Shown here piece after piece: positions 7,191 through 15,992 of a stretch of DNA of 64,000 bases. Source of the DNA: JAAEKA01 sp049299095. GTDB lineage: Bacteria; Chloroflexota; Anaerolineae; JAAEKA01. Where the stretch lies: contig JBAQWV010000154.1 of the NCBI GenBank assembly GCA_049299095.1, positions 1 to 64,000 on the forward strand, read 5' to 3'. Within the stretch, counting starts at the first letter, position 1. Every line of letters begins with the position of its first letter. Made by a program: the position numbers and the translations under genes. The notes under the pieces were generated by a model. That model searched no databases, was not told where the DNA came from, and saw only the letters and a program-made list of their open reading frames with translations.

Positions 7191-9477
7191 ACGGCGATGT
7201 GACGGAAACGATGCCCAGATCAAGTGCATCCGCGCCTGCGGGTGTGCGCAGCCGCTCACCGCTGACGATATTGTACAGACCCACTTCCAGCCGGTAGTCG
7301 CCTGCGGGTGCATCTGCGGCCAGCGGAATGCGGTAGTGATCCGCGACGAGCGCGCCGGGGGTCCAGGTGGTGGTCGGCGCTGCCCCGCCAGCGGGTTCGC
7401 TGTCCACCTGCCCCCAGATGAAGTTGCTGTTCGCGGCGTTCCAGGTTTCACCCAGCAGATGGGTAAATACCTTGTAGCGCACTGGCTGCGGCTCCTCTGT
7501 GCGCCAGTATAGCGTCAAATCGAGAGTGTCGCCGGGGTGCAGCACATCGGGGCGGCGTTCGTAGCCCACTAGATGGATCGCCTCGCCCCATTGTATGTCC
7601 AGCGGCGTGGCCGCGGGGCTGAGCGTGGCCGCGGTGGACGCGTTGAGCCGCACCAGCGTGAACGCGCCTGCGGTCTGTGCGGGATCGTTGTCCGGCTGCA
7701 CCTGGATGGTATAGCGTCCGGCGGGCAAGTCGGGCGACAAATGGATGTCAATTTGCTGGCGGCTGCGACCCGTGGGCAGTGCGTTGGCCGGCTCGGTTAG
7801 GCGGTGGACGGTCGGGCCGGTCAGCGTAACTGTCACCGTCTGCGCGGGCGCGCGCCACAGCAGGGCCAGGTGCAGCGTGTCCCCTACTGCGTAGCGCGTT
7901 AGTGGCAGCACGGCCCCGACCAGCGCGCCGGTTGTGCCCTTCGACAGGCTGACGGCACGTTGCGGCAGGCGATAAGCGGCCACTACTGCCATCGGCTCTG
8001 CCGTGCGTTCAGGCGTGCGCGCGTAAAAAGCCAGCGTATGTTCCCCGTAGTCCCAACGCGTCACTCTGGCTGCCCGCGCATCCAGCCAGGAGCGTACGAG
8101 GCCCTGCGGATCCATGCGCAGCGCGTCGGGGGTGGTTACCAGCCAGATGCCATCGCTGGCCTGCCAAATCGGCTCCAGCAGCCAGCCGGCCGCGTCCGAT
8201 TGCATGGTCGCGCCGTTGGGCACGCCCTGCCAAGCGCCTGCATATTGCGCGGCGAAGAGCGGCCAGTCGTGATCGCTGTACAGCACGACGGCGTCCGCCG
8301 GCTGCCGCAGCGCGCGCAGTGTATCAGCCAGCGACCACAGGTCGTCGCGACGGATGCGGTCGGGGTAAAACTGCGCCAGACCGAGCAGGGCCACCGCAAC
8401 GATGATACCGGTTCCCAGAGCGGCCAGCACGCGCTGCCGTCGGGCTAACGCGGCCAATCCCAGCGCCTGCAAGGTGTAGAAGCAGGCCGCGAGCGGCAGC
8501 AAATAGCGTGGTGCGAGCCGCGGCGCATAGAAAATGTGCACGGACAGCGAAATCAGGTAAACCAGCAGGGCGGGTAACAAAACTCCCCATAACAACATGG
8601 CAAAACCACCGCGGCGCGCGGGTGTGCGCAGGGTGTGCCAGAGAAAGGGCAATGTCAGCAGGAGTAACGCGAAGATTATGCTGGTCGGCCAGATGTAATA
8701 GGCGAGGTTTTCGGATACGCCGACTGCCAGTGTGGTGGCATAGAGTTGAAGGAACAGCGGCAGAGCGAATGGCTCAGCGGTAGACCAGGTGGGGATGCGT
8801 GGTAGCGCATACGCCAGCCAGGGTATGTAGAGTAGTATCACCGCAACTTGAACTGCGATCCAGCGCCACACAGCCCGACGCGATAGCTGGCGACCAAGCC
8901 ACAAGCCTAAAAAGGCTAGATTAGCAATGATTAATACTGAAACGGACAGATATAAAGTCCATAACGCGGCTTCGGCTGCCACAGCATACATGACACCGTA
9001 ATACACGCGGTCGGTCTGCCACCAGCGCACTGCTGACCACAAGGCAAGCGTGGCAAAGAGAGCTGACCAGATATACATGCGCAGTTCTTGTGACCAGGTG
9101 ATCGCAAACGGTGAAAGGGCCAGAAAGAGGGCTGCCAGTCTGCCCGCGCGTGCGCCGCCGAGGGTTTGGCCGAGTTGATAAATGAGTGCGACGGTCAACG
9201 TGCCTGCCCATACCGATGTGTAGCGCATAACAAATTCACCGTCGCCAACTATAGTCCACCACAATCGTTGGATAAGTAGTTGTAGCGGGGGATGCACGTC
9301 ATGCGCGGTCTGGTTGAAAATTTCTGAGATGGGTAAACGAGCCAGCCAGGCTACCCAACCTTCATCCCACCAAAAATTGCGGTCATCCAATCCCCAAATG
9401 CGCAACGCAAAAGCCAGCAGTAGAATGCTGGTCAGAACAAGACGATCTTTGAGAAAAGCGGTGCGTGAAACGGTCAT
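7189..9477 (-). CDS. GT39-family membrane glycosyltransferase
   Basis: This 762-residue protein begins with a GT-C fold. After the first helix comes WGLDDRNFWWDEGW with the catalytic-type D-E pair of the first outer loop, then about ten transmembrane segments, as in ArnT/PMT enzymes that use polyprenyl-linked sugars. The C-terminal 280 residues are soluble beta-rich domains (HPGDTLDLTLYWRTEEP region), probably extracytoplasmic. The dispersed repeat word CTTCGACAGGCT at 7939-7950 lies inside the frame and is translated as AVSLSKGT at the join between membrane and beta parts. Acceptor and donor are unknown. Confidence 0.85.
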   Translation of the reverse strand: MTVSRTAFLKDRLVLTSILLLAFALRIWGLDDRNFWWDEGWVAWLARLPISEIFNQTAHDVHPPLQLLIQRLWWTIVGDGEFVMRYTSVWAGTLTVALIYQLGQTLGGARAGRLAALFLALSPFAITWSQELRMYIWSALFATLALWSAVRWWQTDRVYYGVMYAVAAEAALWTLYLSVSVLIIANLAFLGLWLGRQLSRRAVWRWIAVQVAVILLYIPWLAYALPRIPTWSTAEPFALPLFLQLYATTLAVGVSENLAYYIWPTSIIFALLLLTLPFLWHTLRTPARRGGFAMLLWGVLLPALLVYLISLSVHIFYAPRLAPRYLLPLAACFYTLQALGLAALARRQRVLAALGTGIIVAVALLGLAQFYPDRIRRDDLWSLADTLRALRQPADAVVLYSDHDWPLFAAQYAGAWQGVPNGATMQSDAAGWLLEPIWQASDGIWLVTTPDALRMDPQGLVRSWLDARAARVTRWDYGEHTLAFYARTPERTAEPMAVVAAYRLPQRAVSLSKGTTGALVGAVLPLTRYAVGDTLHLALLWRAPAQTVTVTLTGPTVHRLTEPANALPTGRSRQQIDIHLSPDLPAGRYTIQVQPDNDPAQTAGAFTLVRLNASTAATLSPAATPLDIQWGEAIHLVGYERRPDVLHPGDTLDLTLYWRTEEPQPVRYKVFTHLLGETWNAANSNFIWGQVDSEPAGGAAPTTTWTPGALVADHYRIPLAADAPAGDYRLEVGLYNIVSGERLRTPAGADALDLGIVSVTSP
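7938..7953 (-). repeat. Single copy of the TTCGACAGGCT repeat inside the GT39 coding sequence
   Basis: CCTTCGACAGGCTGAC matches the core of the array at 6781-7190. It is read in frame as part of A-V-S-L-S-K-G-T. Confidence 0.6.
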
Positions 9478-9495
9478 CTTGCAAAAAAAGCGACT

Positions 9496-9557
9496 TTACC
9501 ACGAAGAGACGAAGACACAACGGGTTGAAATGGGGGTGTTGTGCCTCGGTGGTTGTC
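9496..9557. repeat. Intergenic inverted repeat, CCACGAAGAGACGAAGACACAA type
   Basis: TACCACGAAGAGACGAAGACACAA is followed 18 nt later by TTGTGCCTCGGTGGT, which can pair with it. It fills the 95-bp gap between the GT39 and ThiF-like genes. Confidence 0.5.
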
Positions 9558-9572
9558 ATTCTGCCTGCGACA

Positions 9573-10601
9573 TCAACCTCCCACGAAGCGGGCGTAGGCG
9601 CTGCGGGCTGTGCTTTCGTCTTCTGTGCCTTTGATAATGGCGCGGCCATCGGGGAAGAGGGTCATTTCCAACGTGTCCCAGACGCCGCGCAACAAATACG
9701 GGTTGAGGGTGACGGCCTGTGCGCCCGCGGCTTGCCAGCGTTCCGCCAGAGTGGGCAAATTGAGTGTCGTGCCGCCGGTCACGCTGACCTGCACTGCGTT
9801 GCGGCCACAGAGCGTTGTCGTGGTCGCGCCACGTTCGGCATGTAGAAACTCATATTGATGCTGCCCGCAGGCTGGACAGTCGGGCCGCCGCCACACCTCG
9901 AAGCGTTCCAGGCTGTTGTCAAGCAGGTCGTAGTTCAGCAGCGTATTGGTGTTCAGCTCGCCAAAGCCTGCCAGCAGCTTGAGCGCCTCCCCTGCGGCAA
10001 TGGAAGCTACCACGCTCACCGATGGAGGCAGCACTCCCGCGGTGTCACAGGTGGCCGCGACGCCTGGCGCGGGCATGTCGCCCAGCAGGCAGCGCAGACA
10101 AGCCGTCTCGCCGGGGCGAATGGTCATGGTCATGCCATAGCTGCCCACCACGCCGCTGTAAATCCAGGGGATGCCAAGTTGGAGACAGGCGTCATTCAAC
10201 AGAAAGCGCGTGGTGAAGTTATCTGTGCCGTCCAATACCAAATCGGCTCCGGCCAGCAGCGCCAGCACGTTGTCCGGGGTCACGTCGGCCACAATCCCCT
10301 CGATCTCGATATCGGAGTTGATGCGTGTCAGTTTGCGCCGCGCAGCTTCAGCCTTGGGCAGGCCATCGGCCAGGTCTTGCTCATCGAACAACAACTGGCG
10401 TTGCAGGTTGTTTAGCTCGATGAAATCGCGGTCAACGATGCGCAAATGGCCGATGCCGCTGCGCGCCAGGTGGTTGGCGATGACGGTGCCGGTTGCGCCA
10501 CAGCCGATCACCACCACCGTAGCCGCCAGCAGGCGTTGCTGGCCCGCTTCGCCCAGGCCGGGGAAGATGATTTGGCGGGTGTAGCGAGCAAAACTGGACA
10601 T
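9573..10601 (-). CDS. ThiF/MoeB/HesA-family E1-like adenylyltransferase
   Basis: The 342-residue enzyme has the ATP site VVIGCGATGTVIANHLARSGIG, DRDFIELNNLQRQ, the catalytic-type Asp in DGTDNFTTR, and zinc pairs C-x2-C in CLRCLLG and CPAC. Members adenylate the C-terminal Gly-Gly of ThiS- or MoaD-type proteins. The start at 10601 fits the usual MoeB N-terminus (RYTRQIIFPGLGEAGQ). A 70-residue C-terminal extension replaces the rhodanese domain of some relatives. No free-standing MoaD/ThiS gene is in the window; the only such domain is fused to a DNA glycosylase at 19098. Partner protein uncertain. Confidence 0.88.
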   Translation of the reverse strand: MSSFARYTRQIIFPGLGEAGQQRLLAATVVVIGCGATGTVIANHLARSGIGHLRIVDRDFIELNNLQRQLLFDEQDLADGLPKAEAARRKLTRINSDIEIEGIVADVTPDNVLALLAGADLVLDGTDNFTTRFLLNDACLQLGIPWIYSGVVGSYGMTMTIRPGETACLRCLLGDMPAPGVAATCDTAGVLPPSVSVVASIAAGEALKLLAGFGELNTNTLLNYDLLDNSLERFEVWRRPDCPACGQHQYEFLHAERGATTTTLCGRNAVQVSVTGGTTLNLPTLAERWQAAGAQAVTLNPYLLRGVWDTLEMTLFPDGRAIIKGTEDESTARSAYARFVGG

Positions 10602-10640
10602 GGTCTTTTGAACGAAGGAAGGAAAAGGAGAAGCTATTGC

Positions 10641-10730
10641 TACGTACTGCGTAACAGGTTTTTGCAGAGGCTGGAAAGTAAGCAGCTCCGGCAGTAAACG
10701 AGTGTACGCAGTACGCAGCACGTAGTACGA
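10641..10730. repeat. Intergenic inverted repeat, ACGTACTGCGTA / TACGCAGTACGCAGCACGTAGTAC type
   Basis: TACGTACTGCGTA at 10641 and TACGCAGTACGCAGCACGTAGTACG near 10705-10729 are mutually complementary words built from ACGTAC and TGCGTA. A related block, GCGTATTACGACGTACTGCG, lies at 60880-60902. Confidence 0.5.
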
Positions 10731-13595
10731 TCAATACGGCCCGCTGCGGCCACCCTGCCGAGCGCGGATTTGCGCTTCCAGATCGGCCAGCGAAGGCATC
10801 GGCCCGAAGATTTCATCGGGGAAGCGTCCACCACCCGACCAGAAAAGCCAGCCGTCGGAGTTGGCATCATCAGCCGCTTGCCGCTGGATCATCATCTCCG
10901 GCACGGCGTAGTCATAGCCCGCGGCCGGGCCACTGGTGCGGTAATTCTTGGGATAGCCTTGCAGCCACGGGCGGATGCGTGTCGGCAACGGCACAATGTC
11001 ACGCACCGTCACCTGGCTGTCGTAGATCACCTTGTACGGGCACTGTACCGGTTCATCGCAACCGGGGAAAGTGCCGGGCCACCATACCTGCGGATAGATC
11101 ATCGGGCTGAGGTAGTCCAACCCCACTGCCATATCCGCCAGATTTTGACCGATAAATGGCTCATTGCCGTTCAGGATGATGCTGCCGAACACGTCAATCG
11201 AGGTAAACACGCCGTAAGGCTTCAGCGCGGTCATCAGGTCGCGCGAGAAGTTGGTGATCGTCTCGCGGCGATTTTCAGCAGTACTTTCCACTGAATAGGT
11301 CATGATATTGTGGTCGCGTAGGCCAGAGAAGCGGAAATAGTCGAATTGGATTTCGTCGAAGCCCAGCGCGGCCAGCTCTTTAGCCAGATCAATTTCGTAC
11401 TGGCGCACCTGCGGCAGGTAGGGATCGGCCCAGGCGAGGTTTTCGCCATCGCGCCATAACGTCGTTGGTTCCGACCGCAGACGCAGCGCCCAGTCCGGCT
11501 TGCCTTCTGCCAGCGCGTTATCTTTGAAAGTCACAAAGCGGGCGATCGTGTAGATGCCGCGTTTTTTGGCCTCGGCCAGGAATTCCTGCGCGGTCATAAT
11601 GTCTTTGACATAAATGTCGATTTCGCGCGCCACAGCATTTTGTGGTTCCCAGGCGATTTCACCGTAGTCGCTCTTCATATCCACGACAATGGCGTTCAGA
11701 GATTCAGACTGGTCCACAACATCCAACCGGCTATTCATTAACGCCCGGTCATAGAGGAAATGGAAGGGTACGTAGAAACCGCGTGCTTCAAACGGCTCCA
11801 TCTGCGCGTCGAGACAGTAGGGCGCGCCACAGTCGCCGCTGGCCAACGTTTCTGGGAAATACAAACTATAGCCCGGCGCTTTCAGCATGATCTGCGGATC
11901 AGCGGGCAGGCCAGTCACTTTGAACGTGCCATCGGCGGCGGCGTCCATGATCAGGGTCGGTTCTGTGCCGCGGCAGTCAATGCCTGTGCATTGCGTGCGA
12001 TCATAGACGTAAACCAGCGCGCCCAGCACTGGCTCGCCGGTCGCCTTGTCCATCGCCTTGCCCGCCACGGTGTCTGGGGCCAGCGCCCAATCCACCTGTG
12101 CCGCGCCGTCGTACACCTGGCTGATCACTGCGAAGTTCGGCGCGGTAATGGTATAAACATCGCCTGCTTCCAGCAGCGGCAGCAGCGCCACACCCTGGGC
12201 GTCGGTGCTGGCTTCACTGCGCAGGCTGAACACGCGCGCGCCGCTGACTGGCTGGCCTGCGGTGTCTTTCACCTGCACCACGATCCCCTTCGGTTCCAGT
12301 GCCACCGACAGGTCTGTATCGGCGGTGAATTCCGCCTGCATTGCCTCGTACCCGGGCGCACTCATATCCACCTTCAGCGGCAGATCGGTGGTCCACAGCA
12401 CGAAGCGGCCGGCTTCGTCGGTTGTCGCCGACAAGCTGCCAGCCTTGACAGTCGCGCCGGCAATCGGGTTGTTGGTGACTTTGTTCAGCAGTTGACCGGC
12501 CAGATGTGGCGGCAGCAGCGCCAAATCGAGCGCCTGACCCTCCAGCAAGTTAATCGCCTCGTCAATCGCCAGCTCACTCGCTTCATAGCCATCCAGCGTA
12601 CCCGCCAGTTTTAGATCTGCGCCATGCAGGTGGGTGAAGCGGTACACACCTTGGGCATCGCTGGTCGCGGTTTGATCGCCTGCGGTCAGGGCAACGTTTG
12701 CCAGCGGCGCGCCCGTCTTGCCGTCGGTGATAACCCCTGTCAACACAGTCGGCGTTAACTGCACGTCTACAGCCTGCTGCCCGCCTAGCGCAGCCGCGTC
12801 ATCCACTTTGATGGTCGCGGGTAGGTAGCCGGGCAATGTCACCGAAATCGTACTGGCGCTGGCCGGGGTGGGAAAATAATAAAAGCCGTTGGCAAGACTG
12901 GTGCTGGTTTGTTCCGTGAGAGTAGCCAGCGCGCCGGCCAGTGGCTCGTCGGTTTGCGCGTCGGTGATGCTGCCATGCACGCCGTTAGGGTACAGCTCAA
13001 GCTGCGGCGGCTGTGCACCGGCCGCGCTCCAGTCGTCGGCCAAGGGCAACGTATAGGAAATGAAGTTGTTTGCAGCCAACGTGACCATCGCGCCGGTACG
13101 CGGCAACCGCTCCAGCGTAAAGCGTCCATCCTCGCCGGTGGTCGTGCTTTGCCCATTGGCAGAAACGGTCACGCCCGCCACGGGTTGCTTGTCCAGTGCG
13201 TTCAGCACCGCGCCTTGCAGCACCGTAGGCTGCAAGCTGGCCGTCAGTGTGCCCGCCGTCAGGGGCAATACATTGAAACGGGCTGGCCCTTGCCAGGGCT
13301 GATAAGCAGCCTGATCAATGCTGGCGGTGAATGTGCCGAAGCGGGAGGCGCGCGCAGAGAAAACGCCGTTGGCGTTGCTGGTAGCCGTTTGGCCGTTGCT
13401 GAGGGTCACGGCTATATCGGACAGTGGTTGCCCATTGGTTGCGTCAGTGATTTGACCATTGATCGGAACTGGCAGCAGATACAGCAGCATCAGCACAGCC
13501 AGCAGTCCTGCTATGATTGCGAGAAGCAGGTTGCGTCTGCGTCGCCCCGGACTGGAAAAGGGTGTTGAAGTTGTGTTATAAAAAGACACAGTCAT
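10731..13595 (-). CDS. Membrane-anchored protein with seven carboxypeptidase-regulatory-like repeats and a DUF4015 glycosidase-like domain
   Basis: This 954-residue protein has a cytoplasmic Arg-rich start (RRRRN) and one transmembrane helix (residues 22-43). About seven CarboxypepD_reg-type beta repeats follow, each with a pattern like ITDxxTGxPLxxxxV and TsDxxGxF. The C-terminal 320 residues match the DUF4015 putative glycoside hydrolase: ARGFYVPFHFLYD, then NAIVVDMKSDYG, then GFDEIQFDYFRF, a TIM-barrel pattern with Asp/Glu at strand ends. It is probably displayed outside the cell and may bind or cut a surface polysaccharide. The initiating ATG is preceded closely by GAGG. Confidence 0.82.
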   Translation of the reverse strand: MTVSFYNTTSTPFSSPGRRRRNLLLAIIAGLLAVLMLLYLLPVPINGQITDATNGQPLSDIAVTLSNGQTATSNANGVFSARASRFGTFTASIDQAAYQPWQGPARFNVLPLTAGTLTASLQPTVLQGAVLNALDKQPVAGVTVSANGQSTTTGEDGRFTLERLPRTGAMVTLAANNFISYTLPLADDWSAAGAQPPQLELYPNGVHGSITDAQTDEPLAGALATLTEQTSTSLANGFYYFPTPASASTISVTLPGYLPATIKVDDAAALGGQQAVDVQLTPTVLTGVITDGKTGAPLANVALTAGDQTATSDAQGVYRFTHLHGADLKLAGTLDGYEASELAIDEAINLLEGQALDLALLPPHLAGQLLNKVTNNPIAGATVKAGSLSATTDEAGRFVLWTTDLPLKVDMSAPGYEAMQAEFTADTDLSVALEPKGIVVQVKDTAGQPVSGARVFSLRSEASTDAQGVALLPLLEAGDVYTITAPNFAVISQVYDGAAQVDWALAPDTVAGKAMDKATGEPVLGALVYVYDRTQCTGIDCRGTEPTLIMDAAADGTFKVTGLPADPQIMLKAPGYSLYFPETLASGDCGAPYCLDAQMEPFEARGFYVPFHFLYDRALMNSRLDVVDQSESLNAIVVDMKSDYGEIAWEPQNAVAREIDIYVKDIMTAQEFLAEAKKRGIYTIARFVTFKDNALAEGKPDWALRLRSEPTTLWRDGENLAWADPYLPQVRQYEIDLAKELAALGFDEIQFDYFRFSGLRDHNIMTYSVESTAENRRETITNFSRDLMTALKPYGVFTSIDVFGSIILNGNEPFIGQNLADMAVGLDYLSPMIYPQVWWPGTFPGCDEPVQCPYKVIYDSQVTVRDIVPLPTRIRPWLQGYPKNYRTSGPAAGYDYAVPEMMIQRQAADDANSDGWLFWSGGGRFPDEIFGPMPSLADLEAQIRARQGGRSGPY

Positions 13596-13796
13596 TCCTC
13601 GTTAGCAAGTGCTTGTAATTGACATGATGAACGGTCCCGTGGTCAGGACCGCCGGCCTGATTATAGCACATGGGAGGGGGCTGGCAAAGCCCTGTAAGGC
13701 GATACGAAGCTGGGGTAACGGTGAGTTTCTCTACCCACTGTCACGCTTGCGACGAAAAATCTGATCTTTGAAGGGCTTTCATCCGGTGAGGTGTAT

Positions 13797-13829
13797 AAAA
13801 AATCCCCCGCTGAACAGGCAGCGAGGGAT
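13797..13829 (-). terminator. Rho-independent terminator after the F420-reductase-like gene
   Basis: On the minus strand ATCCCTCGCTG pairs with CAGCGGGGGAT (11 bp, one G-T) around a 6-nt loop, followed by six T. It lies 27 bp past the stop at 13856. Confidence 0.85.
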
Positions 13830-13855
13830 CAACGACGTGTTGAATCGGTGAGTTT

Positions 13856-14497
13856 TTACGGTCGCAAGAGCTTGAAAGCGTGCATCCAGTCGTTTTGCGT
13901 AAAGCCGGGGATGCACCACAACATGCACAGTGGCTCGATGGCACGGGCTGCGACAGCCGCGCCCATGTCCGCAGTTTCCCAGCCGAACTGGTCGAGTACT
14001 TGAACCACAGCCTGCTTGGCTGCTGCATCATCGCCGCAGATGAACATGGTAGGCTTGCCGTCCGGGAAGTGCGGGTTGACCATGACCGCGCTGCCGATAG
14101 AATTGAAAGCCTTGACGAAGTGTGCAGCGGGGAATTCCGCCTGCAAGCGTTCCATCAGCGATTGATTGATGTCGGTGAAGAATTGCAGCACCCCATTGAC
14201 CGGCGGCGCGTCGGCGATGGGGTTGGTGGCGTCAATTACCGGTTTGCCTGCGAGGTTGGCTGCACCGGCGGCCTGCAAAACCGTGCTGGCTGCGCTGCCC
14301 TTGACTGCCAACACGAGTAGATCACCGAATGCAGCGGCATCAGCAAAGCTGCCGACCCGCGCCTGTGGATGCTGCGCGGCCCACGCGTCCAGCGATGCGG
14401 GAGTGCGCGTGCCAAGCAGCACCGCGTGACCGTGTTGCAAAAAGCCTGCGCCCAGCGTTTGGGCGACGCCACCCGAACCAAGAATGCCAATCTTCAT
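13856..14497 (-). CDS. F420H2:NADP oxidoreductase-like NAD(P)-binding protein
   Basis: The 213-residue protein starts with a Rossmann loop, MKIGILGSGGVAQTLGAGF, followed by LLGTRTP (phosphate-binding Arg). Later come VIDATNPI, VKAFNSIGSAVM and FICGDDAAAKQAV. This is the NADPH-dependent F420 reductase (NPD) family layout. Whether it uses F420 cannot be told from sequence. It is monocistronic with a clear terminator. Confidence 0.82.
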   Translation of the reverse strand: MKIGILGSGGVAQTLGAGFLQHGHAVLLGTRTPASLDAWAAQHPQARVGSFADAAAFGDLLVLAVKGSAASTVLQAAGAANLAGKPVIDATNPIADAPPVNGVLQFFTDINQSLMERLQAEFPAAHFVKAFNSIGSAVMVNPHFPDGKPTMFICGDDAAAKQAVVQVLDQFGWETADMGAAVAARAIEPLCMLWCIPGFTQNDWMHAFKLLRP

Positions 14498-14603
14498 ACA
14501 TTGCTCCTGAAATTAAATGAATGGGTGAAACACTTCCATTCTAACACAAGCGCGCTGTAAGGGGTCTCACTTTGCACGGAGGGTAGCACCTCAGGGGAGA
14601 GGA

Positions 14604-14727
14604 GAAAGAGGAGATAAGCAAACAAGTACACAAGTGGACAGAGAAATGGGTAGAGTGGTAACTAATCTACTGATTGCCACTCTACCCATTTTCTGAGTAT
14701 CTCTATTTGCCTGTTTTCTTGTGTACG
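14604..14727. repeat. Intergenic imperfect inverted repeat (GGGTAGAGTGG / ACAAGTACACAAG type)
   Basis: AGAAATGGGTAGAGTGG (14642-14658) pairs with CCACTCTACCCATTTTCT (14677-14694), leaving one bulge. Outer words AACAAGTACACAAG and TTTTCTTGTGTAC are also complementary. It sits between the ABC operon end and the next gene; no T-tract follows the main stem. Confidence 0.6.
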
Positions 14728-14729
14728 GT

Positions 14730-15983
14730 TTATTTCCCCAACAGCACGCGATAATACGATTTGACCGATAGCGGCTGGCCGGTCAGCAGGTGCTGTGCCT
14801 TGAACAGGCGCGCGGTTAAAAGGATCACACCATAGGCGGTGACGAACTGTAACACCACCGCCAGCACAGCTTGCCAGAGCGGAGCCGCGCCTGCAGCCAG
14901 GCGGCCAATCATCACAATCGGCGAGGTGAGCGGGAAGAGACTGAGCGCCACCGCCACCGGACTGTTCGGGTCGCGGAACATGGAAATCATGAAGGTGTAG
15001 GCGATGATGATCGGCATCATTACGATCCAGGTGACACTCTTGGTCTGGTTTATGTCGGGAGCCAGTGCGCCAATGCCTGCGAACTGAGCGCCGTAGATGG
15101 CATAGCCGCCCAGAAAATAGATCAGCGCCCAGATGAGGAGGGAAATGGGCAATGCACTGCCGGGTGGAATGCTCAAAGCGTTGCCGCCGAAGCGGGATAC
15201 TGCCCACAGGACAACCAACCACAAGAGGGTTTGCAGCAGTCCCAGCAGTCCCAACGCAGCCATCTTGCCGATCACCATTTGCGTGGGGGTGACAGAGGTC
15301 ATCAACACTTCCATGACCCGGTTCTTCTTTTCATCTATTAAGGCGTTGATCAGGATGCTGCCGGGGATCATCAACGCCATGTACAGGATGATCGTGACAA
15401 ACAGTGGCAATTGTTCGCTGATCCACGACTTTTCAACAGACGTTGTGGTTGGTTTATCGGGCGACGGCAGTGCGGTGACTTTGACATCGAGGGGCTGCTG
15501 CACGGCTGCGGCCAGTTGCGTGTCGCCGTTGAGCAGGTTGATGTTGAGTAACGCGGCCAAGGCGTCGGGATCTAAGTTACCTGAAAGCACGCTGAAATCC
15601 TGGGTGTAGTATTCGATGTCGCCTGTTTGCTGGTAATTCGCGTCAATAACGTAGTACCCGGCAATGCTATGCGCATCAAGTGCAGCCTGCGCGGCCGCGG
15701 CGCTGTCAAAACGCACCAATTTGTCGGAAGTCAGGTCTGCCGGCATGGTGCGGATTAGGTTGGCTGCATCCACATAGCCCGTCTGTTCGGCGAGTGGCGC
15801 GGTTGGTGCGCCGCTGCCGGTCAGGCTGCCTAAACCTTTGGACAGCGAAGTGTCTTGCAGCAGGCCAAAAGCCAGCGCCACGATGCCCAAAATTATCGGG
15901 ATGATGAATGCGACAATGACAAAGGATTTACGACGCAGGGTGGTGCGTATCTCTGCGCGCATGATGGAGAGAATTTTGCTCAT
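14730..15983 (-). CDS. ABC-2 type exporter permease (NatB-like)
   Basis: The 417-residue permease has an N-terminal helix, a large external domain (about residues 40-200), then five or six C-terminal helices. LINALIDEKKNRVMEVLMTSVTPTQMVIGKM is the conserved NatB/ABC-2 coupling region. The start at 15983 follows AAGGTGAC, which overlaps the upstream stop codon. It should pair with the second permease (15993-17189) and the ATPase (17201-18091). Substrate unknown; Na+ or drug export is typical of the family. Confidence 0.88.
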   Translation of the reverse strand: MSKILSIMRAEIRTTLRRKSFVIVAFIIPIILGIVALAFGLLQDTSLSKGLGSLTGSGAPTAPLAEQTGYVDAANLIRTMPADLTSDKLVRFDSAAAAQAALDAHSIAGYYVIDANYQQTGDIEYYTQDFSVLSGNLDPDALAALLNINLLNGDTQLAAAVQQPLDVKVTALPSPDKPTTTSVEKSWISEQLPLFVTIILYMALMIPGSILINALIDEKKNRVMEVLMTSVTPTQMVIGKMAALGLLGLLQTLLWLVVLWAVSRFGGNALSIPPGSALPISLLIWALIYFLGGYAIYGAQFAGIGALAPDINQTKSVTWIVMMPIIIAYTFMISMFRDPNSPVAVALSLFPLTSPIVMIGRLAAGAAPLWQAVLAVVLQFVTAYGVILLTARLFKAQHLLTGQPLSVKSYYRVLLGK

Positions 15984-15992
15984 ATCGTCACC

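Noticed and set aside
6743..7297. Long plus-strand open frame through the repeat array
   Set aside because: It arises because the repeat lacks stops in this frame. The peptide is only repeat translation and runs into two real genes on the other strand.
9573..9640. Gly-Gly end of the ThiF-like protein as a ubiquitin-like tail
   Set aside because: The ending (SAYARFVGG) resembles the normal C-terminus of this E1 subgroup, not a beta-grasp domain.
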